From CAYLWN01 sp964387625 (GTDB lineage Bacteria; Patescibacteriota; Microgenomatia; UBA10105): a DNA stretch of 64,000 bases. The DNA is taken from the NCBI GenBank assembly GCA_964387625.1, contig CAYLWN010000002.1, positions 27,975-91,974 on the forward strand, read 5' to 3'. How positions within the stretch are numbered: the first letter of the stretch is position 1; each line of letters opens with the position of its first letter. Shown here piece by piece: positions 38,221-48,002 of this stretch. Under the pieces are notes generated by a model. That model made no database searches. It had not been told where the DNA came from and worked only from the letters and a program-made list of their open reading frames with translations. A program made the position numbers and the translations under genes.

Positions 38221-40229
38221 TGAGTAAAATATTAAGAGGAGAAAAATATACTGCCCTAATAATCAGTATATTATTTCTCCTCTTTTATATCTATTTTCAA
38301 TCCTCAAGCGTGTTTGGCGGAGATGCAGGAGATTTAGTATCTGCAGCTCTAATGAAGGGCGTAGCACATCCTCCGGGTTATCCTTTATATACTTTTTTGG
38401 GCTGGTTATTGACCAAAATTCCTATTTCAACTGTTGCTTGGCGTGTGGGATTATTATCTAGTATTCCTTCAGCAATAAGCCTGGGTTTGATATTTCTTAC
38501 GTTAACAAAACTTACAAAACATTTTATTGCATCAATTATAGGTGTTTTTATTTTAGGTTTTTCCTATCTGTTTTGGTTATATGCAATAGTTCCTGAAGTG
38601 TTTGGTTTAAATACTTTGTTTGTTGCCTTGCTTTTTTATTTATTATTATTATACAGAGATACTGGTCATAGAAACATTCTTCATATTTCAAGTTTTATTT
38701 TTGGTTTATCCCTCACGCATCATCATGTAATTTTATTTATTATTCCGGCATATATTTTATTGATAGTAAATCAGCTCAAAAAAATAAAAAATACCGAAAA
38801 AACATTATTGATAAATTGTGGATATATTTTATTAGGTTTGACACCATATGTTTATGTATACCTATCAGCTAAAGGCAATCCTCCAGTTAATTGGGAGAAT
38901 CCTCAAACGGTTCAAAGTTTTTTGAATTTAATAAGCAGGTCGTTATATGGTTCTTTTCAATCTCATAAAATATTTAATGTTTCTATTTACGAAAGAATTT
39001 TTCAATTAAAAATAATGTTTGATACTTATCTGATTGATTTTACTAAACTGGGAATTGCTCTTGCTTTGATTGGTATGTGGAAAAACTTCAGAGAAAATAA
39101 AAACATATTTTTATGTATAGTTGCGTTTTTCTTATTGTCAGGACCAATATTTATTTTTTATGCGGGTTTTCCTTCATCTAGTAATTTTTTCTTAGGAACA
39201 TCTGAACGTTTTCTTCTTACATCATATATTTTTATTACAATTTGGATAGTGTATGGCATCAAATCTATTACAACAACAATTGACAATCTTCTGCAAAAAA
39301 TAACATCCAAAAAAGTATTTATAAGTTCGATTATGATATTTCCCCTTTTTGCATTATTAATTTTATATGGAAACTGGATAAAACTTTCTCCAATAAAAAA
39401 TGATTTTACAGCTGAAAAATTAGGAAAAGACATATTTAACACAGTACCTGATAATTCAGTAATATTTTTTTCCGATGATACGTCTACTTTTGATTCACTT
39501 TATGTATATTATGTAGGTGGTGGAAAAAAAGGATGGCGGGGAATAAAGCATGTTCAGACAGGCATCATTTCTAGCAAATTTTATAACGATATTCTCAAAA
39601 GAGAATTTCCTGAAATGTTAATAGAGCTGGATAAAGGAAACCTTAATTTTACGAAATTTGTAGATGATTATATTGACGTATACCCTATTTATTCATTCAA
39701 TATTATGGCTGTTAGTAAAAAATATACATGGGTTCCTGATGGCTTGATGTTTAGATTATATAAAACTAGCGATGTGCCTTTGCAAGATGAATTTAAAAAA
39801 AGAAGTATTTTTTTATTTTCCCAGTATCAAAACCCGCTAAAAGGTGCTTTAGGTGTTTATAAACACGTAATGTTGGCCGACGTATTGAGAGTATATGCAA
39901 CAGCCCATATAAGAACTGGACAAATATTTTATAACTTTACTGATTATGAGCAGGCAGAAAAGCATTTTTTGGAAAGCATAAATTTACAGGGCGACGACTA
40001 TAATAATTATTTATTTTTAGCAGATACTTATATTGTACAAAAAAAATGTGCCGATGCCGAGAATATTTTATTTCAACAAGTAGCGTTATATTCCAATATT
40101 CCGGAAATTGATAAAAATATAGTCAAGGTATATAAAGAATGTTTTCATGATCAAGCGAAAACAGATAAATACCAAAAAATTTATGATGAAAAAGTGAAAA
40201 AAAGCAACATCCAACTTAATCAATTTTAA
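38220..40229 (+). CDS. DUF2723-family membrane protein (putative GT-C glycosyltransferase) with TPR-like tail
   Basis: A 669-residue protein. The N-terminal DUF2723 signature is clear: GGDAGDLVSAALMKGVAHPPGYPLYT split around residues 35-60, with the Asp typical of GT-C enzymes in the first outer loop. About ten to twelve membrane helices follow, then a soluble region. Residues about 565-650 look like TPR pairs (QIFYNFTDYEQAEKHFLES). Related proteins are thought to move sugars from lipid carriers to proteins, so pilin glycosylation is plausible given the neighbour. ATG 38220 shares its A with the pilin stop. The 3' end overlaps the convergent gene by 14 nt. Confidence 0.75.
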   Translation: MSKILRGEKYTALIISILFLLFYIYFQSSSVFGGDAGDLVSAALMKGVAHPPGYPLYTFLGWLLTKIPISTVAWRVGLLSSIPSAISLGLIFLTLTKLTKHFIASIIGVFILGFSYLFWLYAIVPEVFGLNTLFVALLFYLLLLYRDTGHRNILHISSFIFGLSLTHHHVILFIIPAYILLIVNQLKKIKNTEKTLLINCGYILLGLTPYVYVYLSAKGNPPVNWENPQTVQSFLNLISRSLYGSFQSHKIFNVSIYERIFQLKIMFDTYLIDFTKLGIALALIGMWKNFRENKNIFLCIVAFFLLSGPIFIFYAGFPSSSNFFLGTSERFLLTSYIFITIWIVYGIKSITTTIDNLLQKITSKKVFISSIMIFPLFALLILYGNWIKLSPIKNDFTAEKLGKDIFNTVPDNSVIFFSDDTSTFDSLYVYYVGGGKKGWRGIKHVQTGIISSKFYNDILKREFPEMLIELDKGNLNFTKFVDDYIDVYPIYSFNIMAVSKKYTWVPDGLMFRLYKTSDVPLQDEFKKRSIFLFSQYQNPLKGALGVYKHVMLADVLRVYATAHIRTGQIFYNFTDYEQAEKHFLESINLQGDDYNNYLFLADTYIVQKKCADAENILFQQVALYSNIPEIDKNIVKVYKECFHDQAKTDKYQKIYDEKVKKSNIQLNQF

Positions 40230-41838
40230 AAGACTTCTTTTTATAGATAAATATATTAGATTCTTTCGGATAATTTGTGATTGGTTTAAAGGAATGAAGA
40301 AACAATTCAGGTCGAGACATGTCATAAGCATATGTAGGTATAATAATTTCTTCATAATTATCCAGATTTGCGTTTATTGGTAAAGGGCGCCAGTCATAGT
40401 GTTGAATTTTTCCAAACATAATTATCCAATCAGGAGGCTCAGGATCATTATATACATAAGCAGGTAACCAAGCTTTATTCTTAGAAAGAATTTTGTTATT
40501 AGAAGGTGAAATACGATTAATAAACCTGATTTTATCATCTAAATAAAATTGTAAAGGTTCAGTATTGTAATCAGGAGTAACAAATACAGTTTCGTTTCTT
40601 TGAATATTTTTGTTTAAATAATTTACTGTAACTTCTGTTGATGTTTTATATGATGAATTGGTAATCTCATGAAAATATGCAAACAACCAAGACTGGGAAG
40701 GAAATTTAAGAGATAAAACAGTAGTAAATAAATATAATCCGATAACCATGAAACCTAAAATTTTACTTGACGAGTAAATTTTTTCTAAAACAAAACCAAT
40801 AAGTAACAATAGCAACGGATAAATATTCATTGCATATCTGATATCAGAATGTGTAGTGAAATCAAGATTCTGTGTAGAAATAAAGGAAAAAAATAAAATA
40901 TATAGTAAACATGTGGTTGATATAAATAAAATTTGTTTTTTAACTTTTTTATTTTTCAAACTCTGGACATATAGAATAAAAAACATTACCAATATTATTG
41001 GAATTCCTCCATTTCCATTGAAATCAGACAAATACCGTAAAAATAAATCTAATGCATTTGAAAAATTGAAATTTACTAACGCATAACCACTATTTCCTTC
41101 CCAGGGGCGTAAAATTATAAACCAAGGAAGAGTAAATATAATAATTATTATACTCGGCAAAAGCAGCTTTTTTACCAAATAAATAATATTGATTTTTAAA
41201 ATCAAAGAGGAAATAACCAGTGCTAAAAAAAAAGCAAAAAAGGAAGAGTAATTACTATAAAAAAAAGCAATACAGGCAATGATTAAATATTTCATATTAA
41301 ATTTTTCTTTATTAAGGATAGATATGAAAAAATTAATCAATAGAATTGATGTTAATGAAGTTAATGCATAATATCTGGTTTGATATGCATATAAAATAAA
41401 CGGAACAGAAATACTGATAGCAATTACGGTTAACATTGTAGCTTTAGAACTTTGTGTTATTCTGAGCGCAAGTTTAAACAAAAATATAACAGTTAAAAGA
41501 GATAAAATGACAAATGGCAACCGGGCTGTAAAAGTAGAAATTCCAAAAATTGCGAAAGAAACTGCAGTCATATAATATTGTACCCATGGTGATGTATGAT
41601 TAACTAAATTTTCGTTAAGTGTAATTCCGTTATAGATGCCCATGATATTTGTTCCATCCCATCCATAAGGAATACCATATTTTAAAATGTTTTTTGCAAA
41701 TAGAGCAGTTTCTGCTTCATCTCCCCACAAGGGATGTTTGACCATTCCCACATACACAAAGAGAATAAAGATTAAATAAAATAATATAATTACAGGTTTA
41801 TGTTTTATAAAACAATATAAGCCATTAATAATTTTCAT
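40216..41838 (-). CDS. GT39/ArnT-like membrane glycosyltransferase
   Basis: A 540-residue polytopic protein. The first outer loop has HPLWGDEAETALFAKNI (near residue 34), the acidic GDE motif of the PMT/ArnT GT-C family; the TARLPFVILSL motif (near 104) follows as in ArnT. About eleven helices lead to a soluble C-terminal domain of about 110 residues. Such enzymes transfer sugars from polyprenyl phosphates outside the membrane. It is monocistronic in appearance, divergent from 41888, and converges with a 14-nt overlap on the DUF2723 gene. Confidence 0.75.
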   Translation of the reverse strand: MKIINGLYCFIKHKPVIILFYLIFILFVYVGMVKHPLWGDEAETALFAKNILKYGIPYGWDGTNIMGIYNGITLNENLVNHTSPWVQYYMTAVSFAIFGISTFTARLPFVILSLLTVIFLFKLALRITQSSKATMLTVIAISISVPFILYAYQTRYYALTSLTSILLINFFISILNKEKFNMKYLIIACIAFFYSNYSSFFAFFLALVISSLILKINIIYLVKKLLLPSIIIIIFTLPWFIILRPWEGNSGYALVNFNFSNALDLFLRYLSDFNGNGGIPIILVMFFILYVQSLKNKKVKKQILFISTTCLLYILFFSFISTQNLDFTTHSDIRYAMNIYPLLLLLIGFVLEKIYSSSKILGFMVIGLYLFTTVLSLKFPSQSWLFAYFHEITNSSYKTSTEVTVNYLNKNIQRNETVFVTPDYNTEPLQFYLDDKIRFINRISPSNNKILSKNKAWLPAYVYNDPEPPDWIIMFGKIQHYDWRPLPINANLDNYEEIIIPTYAYDMSRPELFLHSFKPITNYPKESNIFIYKKKSFKID

Positions 41839-41887
41839 TATCTTATAAACTATTGCTTTTTACCAATAAAGTCAATAAACTACAAAT

Positions 41888-44077
41888 GTGAAAAAATGGT
41901 TTTCTGACAATAAAATTGATATTCTATTTATAGTTACATTAATTGGATTAGTTTTTTTGTTTTTATATAGATTATTTTTACCCCACCCTCGTTTAATAGT
42001 TACTCCTGATTTTATTAAAAGCGATGCTTGGCATATTTTCATAGCAGGAAAATATTTATTACAACAATCTTTGATAAATCACACTTTTCCGATATGGACA
42101 AATCTGCTAGATTCAGGATTTCCATTACTTGGAGAAGGACAAGTGGGAATGTTTTTTCTTCCAAATATATTATTATTTGGATTTTTTGATTTTATAACAG
42201 CATTTAATCTTAGTCTTTTATTGTCTTTTTGTTTGATTGGAATAGGTATGTACGTTTGGTTAAGATCAATGAAGTATTCTTATTTACCTTCCTTTTTTGG
42301 AGCAGTTACATTAGAGTTTTCCGGAATTATGATCGCACATCTTACTCATCAAGCTTTGATTCAGGGATTAAGCTTATTGCCTTGGGTGATGTGGGCAAGC
42401 TTGATGATATATAAAAAACAGAGTGCATTTTGGTTAGGGGTATTTGCTCTTTTTGCTTCACAACAATTATGTTCCGGTTTTCCACAAACATCAGTAGTTA
42501 CATTATTATTTACTGGTAGTTATTATTTGTGGCTTGTATGGTTATCACCACAAAAATTGAATAAAATATGGAGGTTCATTTGCGCAGTTTTGTTAACTAT
42601 TGGATTATCAGCTGTTCAAATACTGCCTTCTCAGGAATATATTAAACATACATCAGCTGAATATGGATTAGCGTTGCAGGATGCAACCAGATATTCTTTT
42701 TCTTTACCCCATTTAATGACATTTTTAAATCCATTTATTTTGGGAAATCCTCAAAATGGTACATATCCTGAGTTATTAAAAAATGGAGAAAATATTTTTT
42801 GGGAAAACTCGGGGTATATCGGTTTGATTCCTTTTATATTTATAGTTATTTTGTTTCTTTTTAGGAAAAAAACTCAATTTAGGGGAAAAAGTCTCAGTTT
42901 ATTTTTATTATTTTCACTTATTATTTCATTTTTATTAATGTGGGGAAAATATTCACCATTTTATCTGCTTTATTCCTGGTGGCCACTAAACCAGTTTCGT
43001 GTACCAGCCAGATTCATTTGGATCTTTGACGTGTCTTTAATATTATTAGCTGTTCAAGGATTTGAATTTACAATAATTTCCATCAAAAAAAATCATATAC
43101 TAAAATATGTTCTAATTCTGTTGATAATCATTAATACTGGAGATATATTCATAAATTGGTGGAATTATCACCTTTTGGGATCAAAAGATGAATGGTTAAA
43201 TAAGCCGTCACTATCAAAATTGATAAACAATCAAGACAGAATAACATCATTATTCTTCGAGTATGATTATGAAAATCAATATAATAAAGGTTGGCAAGAT
43301 AGTGAACCATTTGAATTTTTGCAAAACACGCTTTCACCTAATTCAAATTTACTATGGGATATACCCAGTAATGGCATAACAGGCGGAAGATTTTTAAGAA
43401 GATCTACCTATGTTGATAATTTATTTATGGATTCAATTTTAATATCTACAAATAGTGCCTCTATGAGCTCAATTTCGATTAACTTATTAAAACTTCAGTC
43501 AGTTGATAAAATTATTTCTACAATACCTCTTAAAAGCAATGAGTTAAAACAAGAAATTTTGTTAACAAAAAACGATATTAATATATATTTATACTCAATA
43601 AATGATAGTATACCACGCGCATATTTGACAACGAATTTTGAAGTTGCCACAACTTTAGAAGAGGCGCAGGTAAAACTAATAAACAAGAATTTCATTGCAG
43701 GAAAAAGCGTCTTATTGGAAGAAAATATAAACATAGAAAATGGTCAAAAACAAGGTAAAGTAGAAATTGTTGAGAATAAAGATTTAATTATAAAACTAAA
43801 AGTTACTGACAATCAGGCAGCATCGGTTCTAGTGTTAGCAGATACTTATTATCCAGGATGGGAAGCTAAAATAGACAATATGTCAACAAAAATATATCCG
43901 GCAAATATTAGGCAAAGAGCTGTTATCGTACCTCAGGGAAATCATGAAATTGTATTTGAATATAAACCAAAAAGTTTTTTAGCTGGGGTATGGATTAGCG
44001 GAATAAGTTATTTAGTAATTATTTTTTATGGAATTTATAAAGCTATTTTGTATCAAAAAAAATATTCAACAAAATAA
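41888..44077 (+). CDS. YfhO-like large membrane protein
   Basis: A 729-residue protein with about twelve helices up to residue 410, a soluble extracytoplasmic domain, and a last helix near the C-terminus. SDAWHIFIAGKYLLQQSLINH early and GFPLLGEGQVGMFFLPN match the YfhO (PF09586) style; the C-terminal VLADTYYPGWEAKID is the family hallmark. YfhO proteins are linked to glycosylation of teichoic acids or exopolysaccharide in Firmicutes. The start is GTG 41888, which yields MKKWFSDNKID before helix 1. The downstream neighbour is convergent with 1 nt between the stops. Confidence 0.75.
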   Translation: MKKWFSDNKIDILFIVTLIGLVFLFLYRLFLPHPRLIVTPDFIKSDAWHIFIAGKYLLQQSLINHTFPIWTNLLDSGFPLLGEGQVGMFFLPNILLFGFFDFITAFNLSLLLSFCLIGIGMYVWLRSMKYSYLPSFFGAVTLEFSGIMIAHLTHQALIQGLSLLPWVMWASLMIYKKQSAFWLGVFALFASQQLCSGFPQTSVVTLLFTGSYYLWLVWLSPQKLNKIWRFICAVLLTIGLSAVQILPSQEYIKHTSAEYGLALQDATRYSFSLPHLMTFLNPFILGNPQNGTYPELLKNGENIFWENSGYIGLIPFIFIVILFLFRKKTQFRGKSLSLFLLFSLIISFLLMWGKYSPFYLLYSWWPLNQFRVPARFIWIFDVSLILLAVQGFEFTIISIKKNHILKYVLILLIIINTGDIFINWWNYHLLGSKDEWLNKPSLSKLINNQDRITSLFFEYDYENQYNKGWQDSEPFEFLQNTLSPNSNLLWDIPSNGITGGRFLRRSTYVDNLFMDSILISTNSASMSSISINLLKLQSVDKIISTIPLKSNELKQEILLTKNDINIYLYSINDSIPRAYLTTNFEVATTLEEAQVKLINKNFIAGKSVLLEENINIENGQKQGKVEIVENKDLIIKLKVTDNQAASVLVLADTYYPGWEAKIDNMSTKIYPANIRQRAVIVPQGNHEIVFEYKPKSFLAGVWISGISYLVIIFYGIYKAILYQKKYSTK

Positions 44078-44078
44078 T

Positions 44079-45704
44079 TTATAATTCTTTTTTTTGTGCA
44101 ACTATCATTTGAATTGGTGAGCCATTAAATAAATAGAAAATATATGTGATTGGGAACAATATTACACTTAGTGTTAATAACACTATTGATAATATAGCCG
44201 TTTTAAACCACGATTTATATTTAGCAAATAAGTTTAAATTAGGTGATATCAGATACAGAATACTCTGGGCAAATCCTAACGGTATATATTCAGGAGCATA
44301 GATAGATTTATTATCAATAATTCTAAAACCTTGTTTTTTAATAAGGTCAATCAACCCGGAGGGTGTGTAATGAAACATATGTCTAGGTGGATCTAAATGA
44401 AACCAGCGGTCACCAAAAAGATATTTTTCCCACGAGTTAAAATTGGGACATTCTATTATGAGATATCCTTTATTTTTCAGTAACCGATATGACTTTTTTA
44501 ATGCTTTTAGCGGATATTTTAAATGTTCAAAACTTTCCCAAAAAGTTACAAAATCGAATGAATTATTTTTTTCTTTTATGCCTTCTATTCCGACAGTTTT
44601 GATTTTAAGATTTTTAATCTTAGCAAAAGGTGTTTCTATACCTAAATAATTATATTTATCAGCATCAAGTTGATCGCCAATACTCCCATCTCCACATCCA
44701 ATATCTATTATATTACCGTTATTTTTTAAAGATTGAATAATTTTTGGACGACGTATTTGAAGAATTTTATAAATTACAGTTTTTATTCTTGAATAATAAG
44801 TTGACGTGTAAAACTTGGATAAGTTTTCAGGTTGCGGATACGCACATCCTATTTTACACGGAGTACAAAAATTAATAGAAAAGTTTTTATGACTGACAGC
44901 ATCTGTGACTTTATATTGTTTACGTACGATATTGCTTGTACAGAGAGGACAAATAGCAGTTTTAACTTTTAAAAAGGGACCGTTTGGACTGTGCATAAAT
45001 TTAGCTTTAATATATTGATATAAAGTCAAAAATGTACCCAGTGCATAAACTGAGCTTCGACGCATATTTGCAGTATGCATTTTGGAATGATAATCACATT
45101 GAACTTGTACTTCAGCCACCCTAAATTTGTAATAAACTGCCTGAACTATTATTTCAAAACTGAATAAATAATCATCTGAATTTTGTTTATAAGGAATATT
45201 TTCCAGTAACTTTCGGGTATACATCCGGAAGCCGGAATGAAATTCAGTTAATTCTATACCCAAAACAAATTGATCTATAAACGACAAAGATCTGTTGGCA
45301 ATAAATTTAATAAGTGGCATTTTGTGATCAAGAGCTTCTTTAGGGTGAATAAAGCGTGATCCGATAGCCAAATCAAAACCAGATTTTGCTTTCTCAATAT
45401 ATAAAGGTAAATTGATAGGATCGTATTGATTGTCTGGGTGATATTCGATAATAATGTCAGCACCTGCTGCCAAGGCTTTTTTAAAACAAACTTTTAAATT
45501 TCCTCCATAACCTAAATTAATGCTGTTTTTAAATACCTGTATATTCAGTTTTTTGGCAATTGCATAAGTATTATCAGAAGATGCATCATCAACTAAAATA
45601 ACTCGGTTTATATATTTATGAGGCAGTCGTTGGTAAGCTTTTTTTAAAGTTTTTGCAGCATTATGAGCAGGCATAACTACAATTACCTTTGGGTGTTTTT
45701 TCAT
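44079..45704 (-). CDS. Fusion of GT2 glycosyltransferase, zinc ribbon and SAM methyltransferase
   Basis: A 541-residue multidomain protein. Residues 1-235 are a GT2/DPM1-like domain (VVMPAHNAAKTL, LVDDASSDNT, EYHPDNQYD, AIGSRF). Residues about 250-290 hold CPLC and CTPC pairs, a zinc ribbon of the kind that precedes methyltransferases. Residues 335-470 are a class I SAM domain (IIDIGCGDGS, FVTFWESFEHLKYP, GYLIIECPN). A membrane segment closes the protein. It directly follows the methyltransferase gene 45705-46940 with no gap, so the pair likely makes and modifies one glycan. The fusion joins sugar transfer and methylation in one chain. Confidence 0.82.
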   Translation of the reverse strand: MKKHPKVIVVMPAHNAAKTLKKAYQRLPHKYINRVILVDDASSDNTYAIAKKLNIQVFKNSINLGYGGNLKVCFKKALAAGADIIIEYHPDNQYDPINLPLYIEKAKSGFDLAIGSRFIHPKEALDHKMPLIKFIANRSLSFIDQFVLGIELTEFHSGFRMYTRKLLENIPYKQNSDDYLFSFEIIVQAVYYKFRVAEVQVQCDYHSKMHTANMRRSSVYALGTFLTLYQYIKAKFMHSPNGPFLKVKTAICPLCTSNIVRKQYKVTDAVSHKNFSINFCTPCKIGCAYPQPENLSKFYTSTYYSRIKTVIYKILQIRRPKIIQSLKNNGNIIDIGCGDGSIGDQLDADKYNYLGIETPFAKIKNLKIKTVGIEGIKEKNNSFDFVTFWESFEHLKYPLKALKKSYRLLKNKGYLIIECPNFNSWEKYLFGDRWFHLDPPRHMFHYTPSGLIDLIKKQGFRIIDNKSIYAPEYIPLGFAQSILYLISPNLNLFAKYKSWFKTAILSIVLLTLSVILFPITYIFYLFNGSPIQMIVAQKKEL

Positions 45705-46940
45705 TTAGTTAATTGTTACTTTGGGGACAGGAATGATAAATTTACCACCTTGGACTTTGTATTTTTTTTCTTTATCCATAATTTCAAATGCAAAATTCCA
45801 TGCAAGTATCAGTATATAATCAGGCTTAGTTTTCATTATTTCTGCTTCCGGAAATATGGGGATATGAGTTCCGGGAGTAAATAATCCCTGCTTATATGGT
45901 GTGGAATCGACAATATAATCTATTAATTTATCATTTATATGACAATAATTTAATAATATATTTCCTTTAGCTGCTGCTCCATAACCTGCTATTGTTTTTC
46001 CTTGTTTTTTTATTTTTTTTAATGTTTTCTGCAGATTATCAGAAACATGTTTAACTCTTTTGGCAAATTTTTGATACGTGGAAAAATTGTATAAACCATA
46101 ATTATTTTCATTATCCAATAATTTTTTAATTTTTGCATTAATTTCTAATTTGATATTTTTTTTCTTAAAAACAACCCGCAATGATCCTCCGTCAATATTT
46201 GATCTAAAAACATCAAACAATTCAAGATTTACCCGCGAAGTCAATTTTATTAAAGGTTTAATGGAAAAATATGATAAATGTTCATGATAAATCGTATCAA
46301 ACTGATTATTTTTAATTAAATCCAATAAATATGGAAATTCACAAATAAATACCCCATTAACTCCTAATAGAATTTCTACAGATTTAAACAAATCATATAA
46401 ATTATCTATGTGAGCAACTACATTTGTGGCTGTTATAACATTTGCCTGTCCGTATTTTTTGTAAATTTTTTTAGCCAGCACGGGAGTAATATAATTATTG
46501 ATAGTTGTTATACCTTTAAGTTCTGCAATTTTCGCTAAATTTACAGCAGGATCAATGCCCAAAGTTTTTATACCATATCCTTTAAAATAGGATAATAAAC
46601 TACCGTCATTGCTTCCGATATCAATAACTAAAGAATTGTGGTTAAGTTTAAAATTTTTATTAGCGTATTCTGCAATTTCTGAAAAATTATTCATTCTGGT
46701 TTTGGAAGTTGAAGGAATGTATACATAGTTTTTAAACATTTCATTCGGATTAACAATTTCTTGAAGTTGTACTAGTCCGCATTTTTCACAAAGGCATGCA
46801 TTTAGTGGAAAATATTTTTCAGGTTTACTTAACTGATTTTTAGTCAAAAAACCATTTGGTAAAGGAATGTTTCCAAGAGTTAAAAATAATTTTAGATTTG
46901 GATTACCGCAGATTCGGCAAGCTTTAACTTTTTTATACAT
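45705..46940 (-). CDS. Class I SAM-dependent methyltransferase (sugar C-methyltransferase-like)
   Basis: A 411-residue protein with three parts: an N-terminal zinc-binding domain CRICGNPNLK...CLCEKCGLVQL, a central SAM-binding domain with VIDIGSNDGSLLSYFK (near 107) and CEFPYLLDLI, and a C-terminal domain with IAGYGAAAKGNILLNY (near 317). This order (Methyltransf_13, _11/_23, _14) is that of TylC3/NovU-type NDP-sugar C-methyltransferases. HEHLSYFS is the conserved active-site block. The target is probably a deoxysugar for surface glycan. It has its own promoter at 46991-46963. Confidence 0.87.
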   Translation of the reverse strand: MYKKVKACRICGNPNLKLFLTLGNIPLPNGFLTKNQLSKPEKYFPLNACLCEKCGLVQLQEIVNPNEMFKNYVYIPSTSKTRMNNFSEIAEYANKNFKLNHNSLVIDIGSNDGSLLSYFKGYGIKTLGIDPAVNLAKIAELKGITTINNYITPVLAKKIYKKYGQANVITATNVVAHIDNLYDLFKSVEILLGVNGVFICEFPYLLDLIKNNQFDTIYHEHLSYFSIKPLIKLTSRVNLELFDVFRSNIDGGSLRVVFKKKNIKLEINAKIKKLLDNENNYGLYNFSTYQKFAKRVKHVSDNLQKTLKKIKKQGKTIAGYGAAAKGNILLNYCHINDKLIDYIVDSTPYKQGLFTPGTHIPIFPEAEIMKTKPDYILILAWNFAFEIMDKEKKYKVQGGKFIIPVPKVTIN

Positions 46941-46962
46941 AAGAAATTGAAAATATTTTTAC

Positions 46963-46991
46963 ATTATAAGTCTTTATTTGTTATATCACAA
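46963..46991 (-). promoter_or_regulatory. Promoter of the methyltransferase-GT2 fusion pair
   Basis: Minus strand TTGTGA (46991-46986), a 17-nt spacer, TATAAT (46968-46963); ATG 46940 follows 22 nt later. Confidence 0.65.
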
Positions 46992-47105
46992 TAAGATTTA
47001 AATAATGTTCACGTCCATCTGTTCATCCCCCGGGTGTGCTAACTTGACACTTCCCGATTTGGATTATTTACGGTTTTTTTATGTAATTTATGATAATCTA
47101 AAATT

Positions 47106-48002
47106 ATGATCATTTTTATTATCGGATTTATTTTTATAATTGGACTGTTTATCGGTTCATTTTTAAATGTGTTGATTGATAGACTGCCTCTTGAAAAAAA
47201 TCCCTGGAAAGGCAGAAGTAAATGCGATTTTTGCAATCATTCGCTATCTCCTCTTGATTTGATACCAATATTTTCATTTATAATACTTGGCGGTAAATGC
47301 AAGTATTGTCATAAAAAGTTATCATTCCAATACCCATTAATTGAAATATTAACAGGGATTATGTATGTGAGTATTTTTGTTAATATTTCAAAATTATCAA
47401 ACGTTCTAAATCCCTTCGACTTTGCTCAGGGAATAAAACTAACTGTCTTAAGTCTTCCTGTTTTATTGTCATATTTGTCTTTATTAGTCATTTTCTCTTC
47501 CTTTCTCGTTATCTTTGTTGCAGATGTCAAATATCAAATCATTCCTGATGAAATGCTGGTGAGTTTGGGAGTTGGAGTATTGTTGATGCTGGTAAGCAAG
47601 ATTCCCGCTTTCGCGGGAATGACAATTAGGGGGGAAGATTCTTCGTTGGCATTCAGAATGACAACGGGGATGTTTAGAATAGCGATCCCCTATTTATTAT
47701 CAGGTTTAACAACCGGTTTATTTTTCCTAACTATTTATTTAGTCACAAAACGTAAAGGTATGGGGTTTGGAGACGTAAAATTAGCTCCACTTTTAGGATT
47801 ATTTTTAGGATTTCCAAAAATAATTGTTAGTCTTTATATAGCTTTCTTGACAGGTGCAATTTTTTCAATCATACTGATTATATTAGGCAAAAAAGAGTGG
47901 AAAAGTAAAATTGCCTTTGGACCATTTTTGATAATCGGAGCGAGTTTAAGTTATTTTATCGGCGATTTAATCACAAAATGGTATATGAATTTTTTTCTAT
48001 GA
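47106..48002 (+). CDS. pilD: Prepilin peptidase PilD with repeat-derived inserts
   Basis: Aspartic membrane peptidase that cleaves and N-methylates prepilins. Zinc Cys pairs CDFC (40-43) and CKYC (65-68) mark the methyltransferase loop. Catalytic Asp140 lies in DVKYQIIPD and Asp223 in GFGDVKL. The N-terminus GLFIGSFLNVLIDRLP is standard. Two segments do not belong to the family: NPFDFAQGI at 102-110 and KIPAFAGMT followed by SSLAFRMT at 165-186. Both are literal translations of dispersed hairpin repeats placed in loops between helices. The 298 residues are otherwise normal. The stop overlaps the next prepilin start (ATGA). Confidence 0.93.
   Translation: MIIFIIGFIFIIGLFIGSFLNVLIDRLPLEKNPWKGRSKCDFCNHSLSPLDLIPIFSFIILGGKCKYCHKKLSFQYPLIEILTGIMYVSIFVNISKLSNVLNPFDFAQGIKLTVLSLPVLLSYLSLLVIFSSFLVIFVADVKYQIIPDEMLVSLGVGVLLMLVSKIPAFAGMTIRGEDSSLAFRMTTGMFRIAIPYLLSGLTTGLFFLTIYLVTKRKGMGFGDVKLAPLLGLFLGFPKIIVSLYIAFLTGAIFSIILIILGKKEWKSKIAFGPFLIIGASLSYFIGDLITKWYMNFFL
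47412..47431. repeat. CCCTTCGACTTTGCTCAGGG element inside pilD
   Basis: A 20-nt dispersed word of the CCCTTCGACxxxxCTCAGGG type, read in frame as NPFDFAQG. A related CTGAGCTTGTCGAAGG copy is at 13127-13142. Confidence 0.8.
47601..47663. repeat. ATTCCCGC-TTTC-GCGGGAAT element and adjoining word inside pilD
   Basis: A perfect 8-bp hairpin at 47601-47620 followed by GAC, read as KIPAFAGMT. Next comes GATTCTTCG...TCAGAATGAC (about 47637-47654), read as DSSLAFRMT. Both words are well-known dispersed bacterial repeats and lie here in one tandem insert. Confidence 0.85.

Noticed and set aside
47043..47071. TTGACA at 47043 as part of a pilD promoter
   Set aside because: No acceptable -10 lies 16-18 nt downstream, so only half a promoter is visible.
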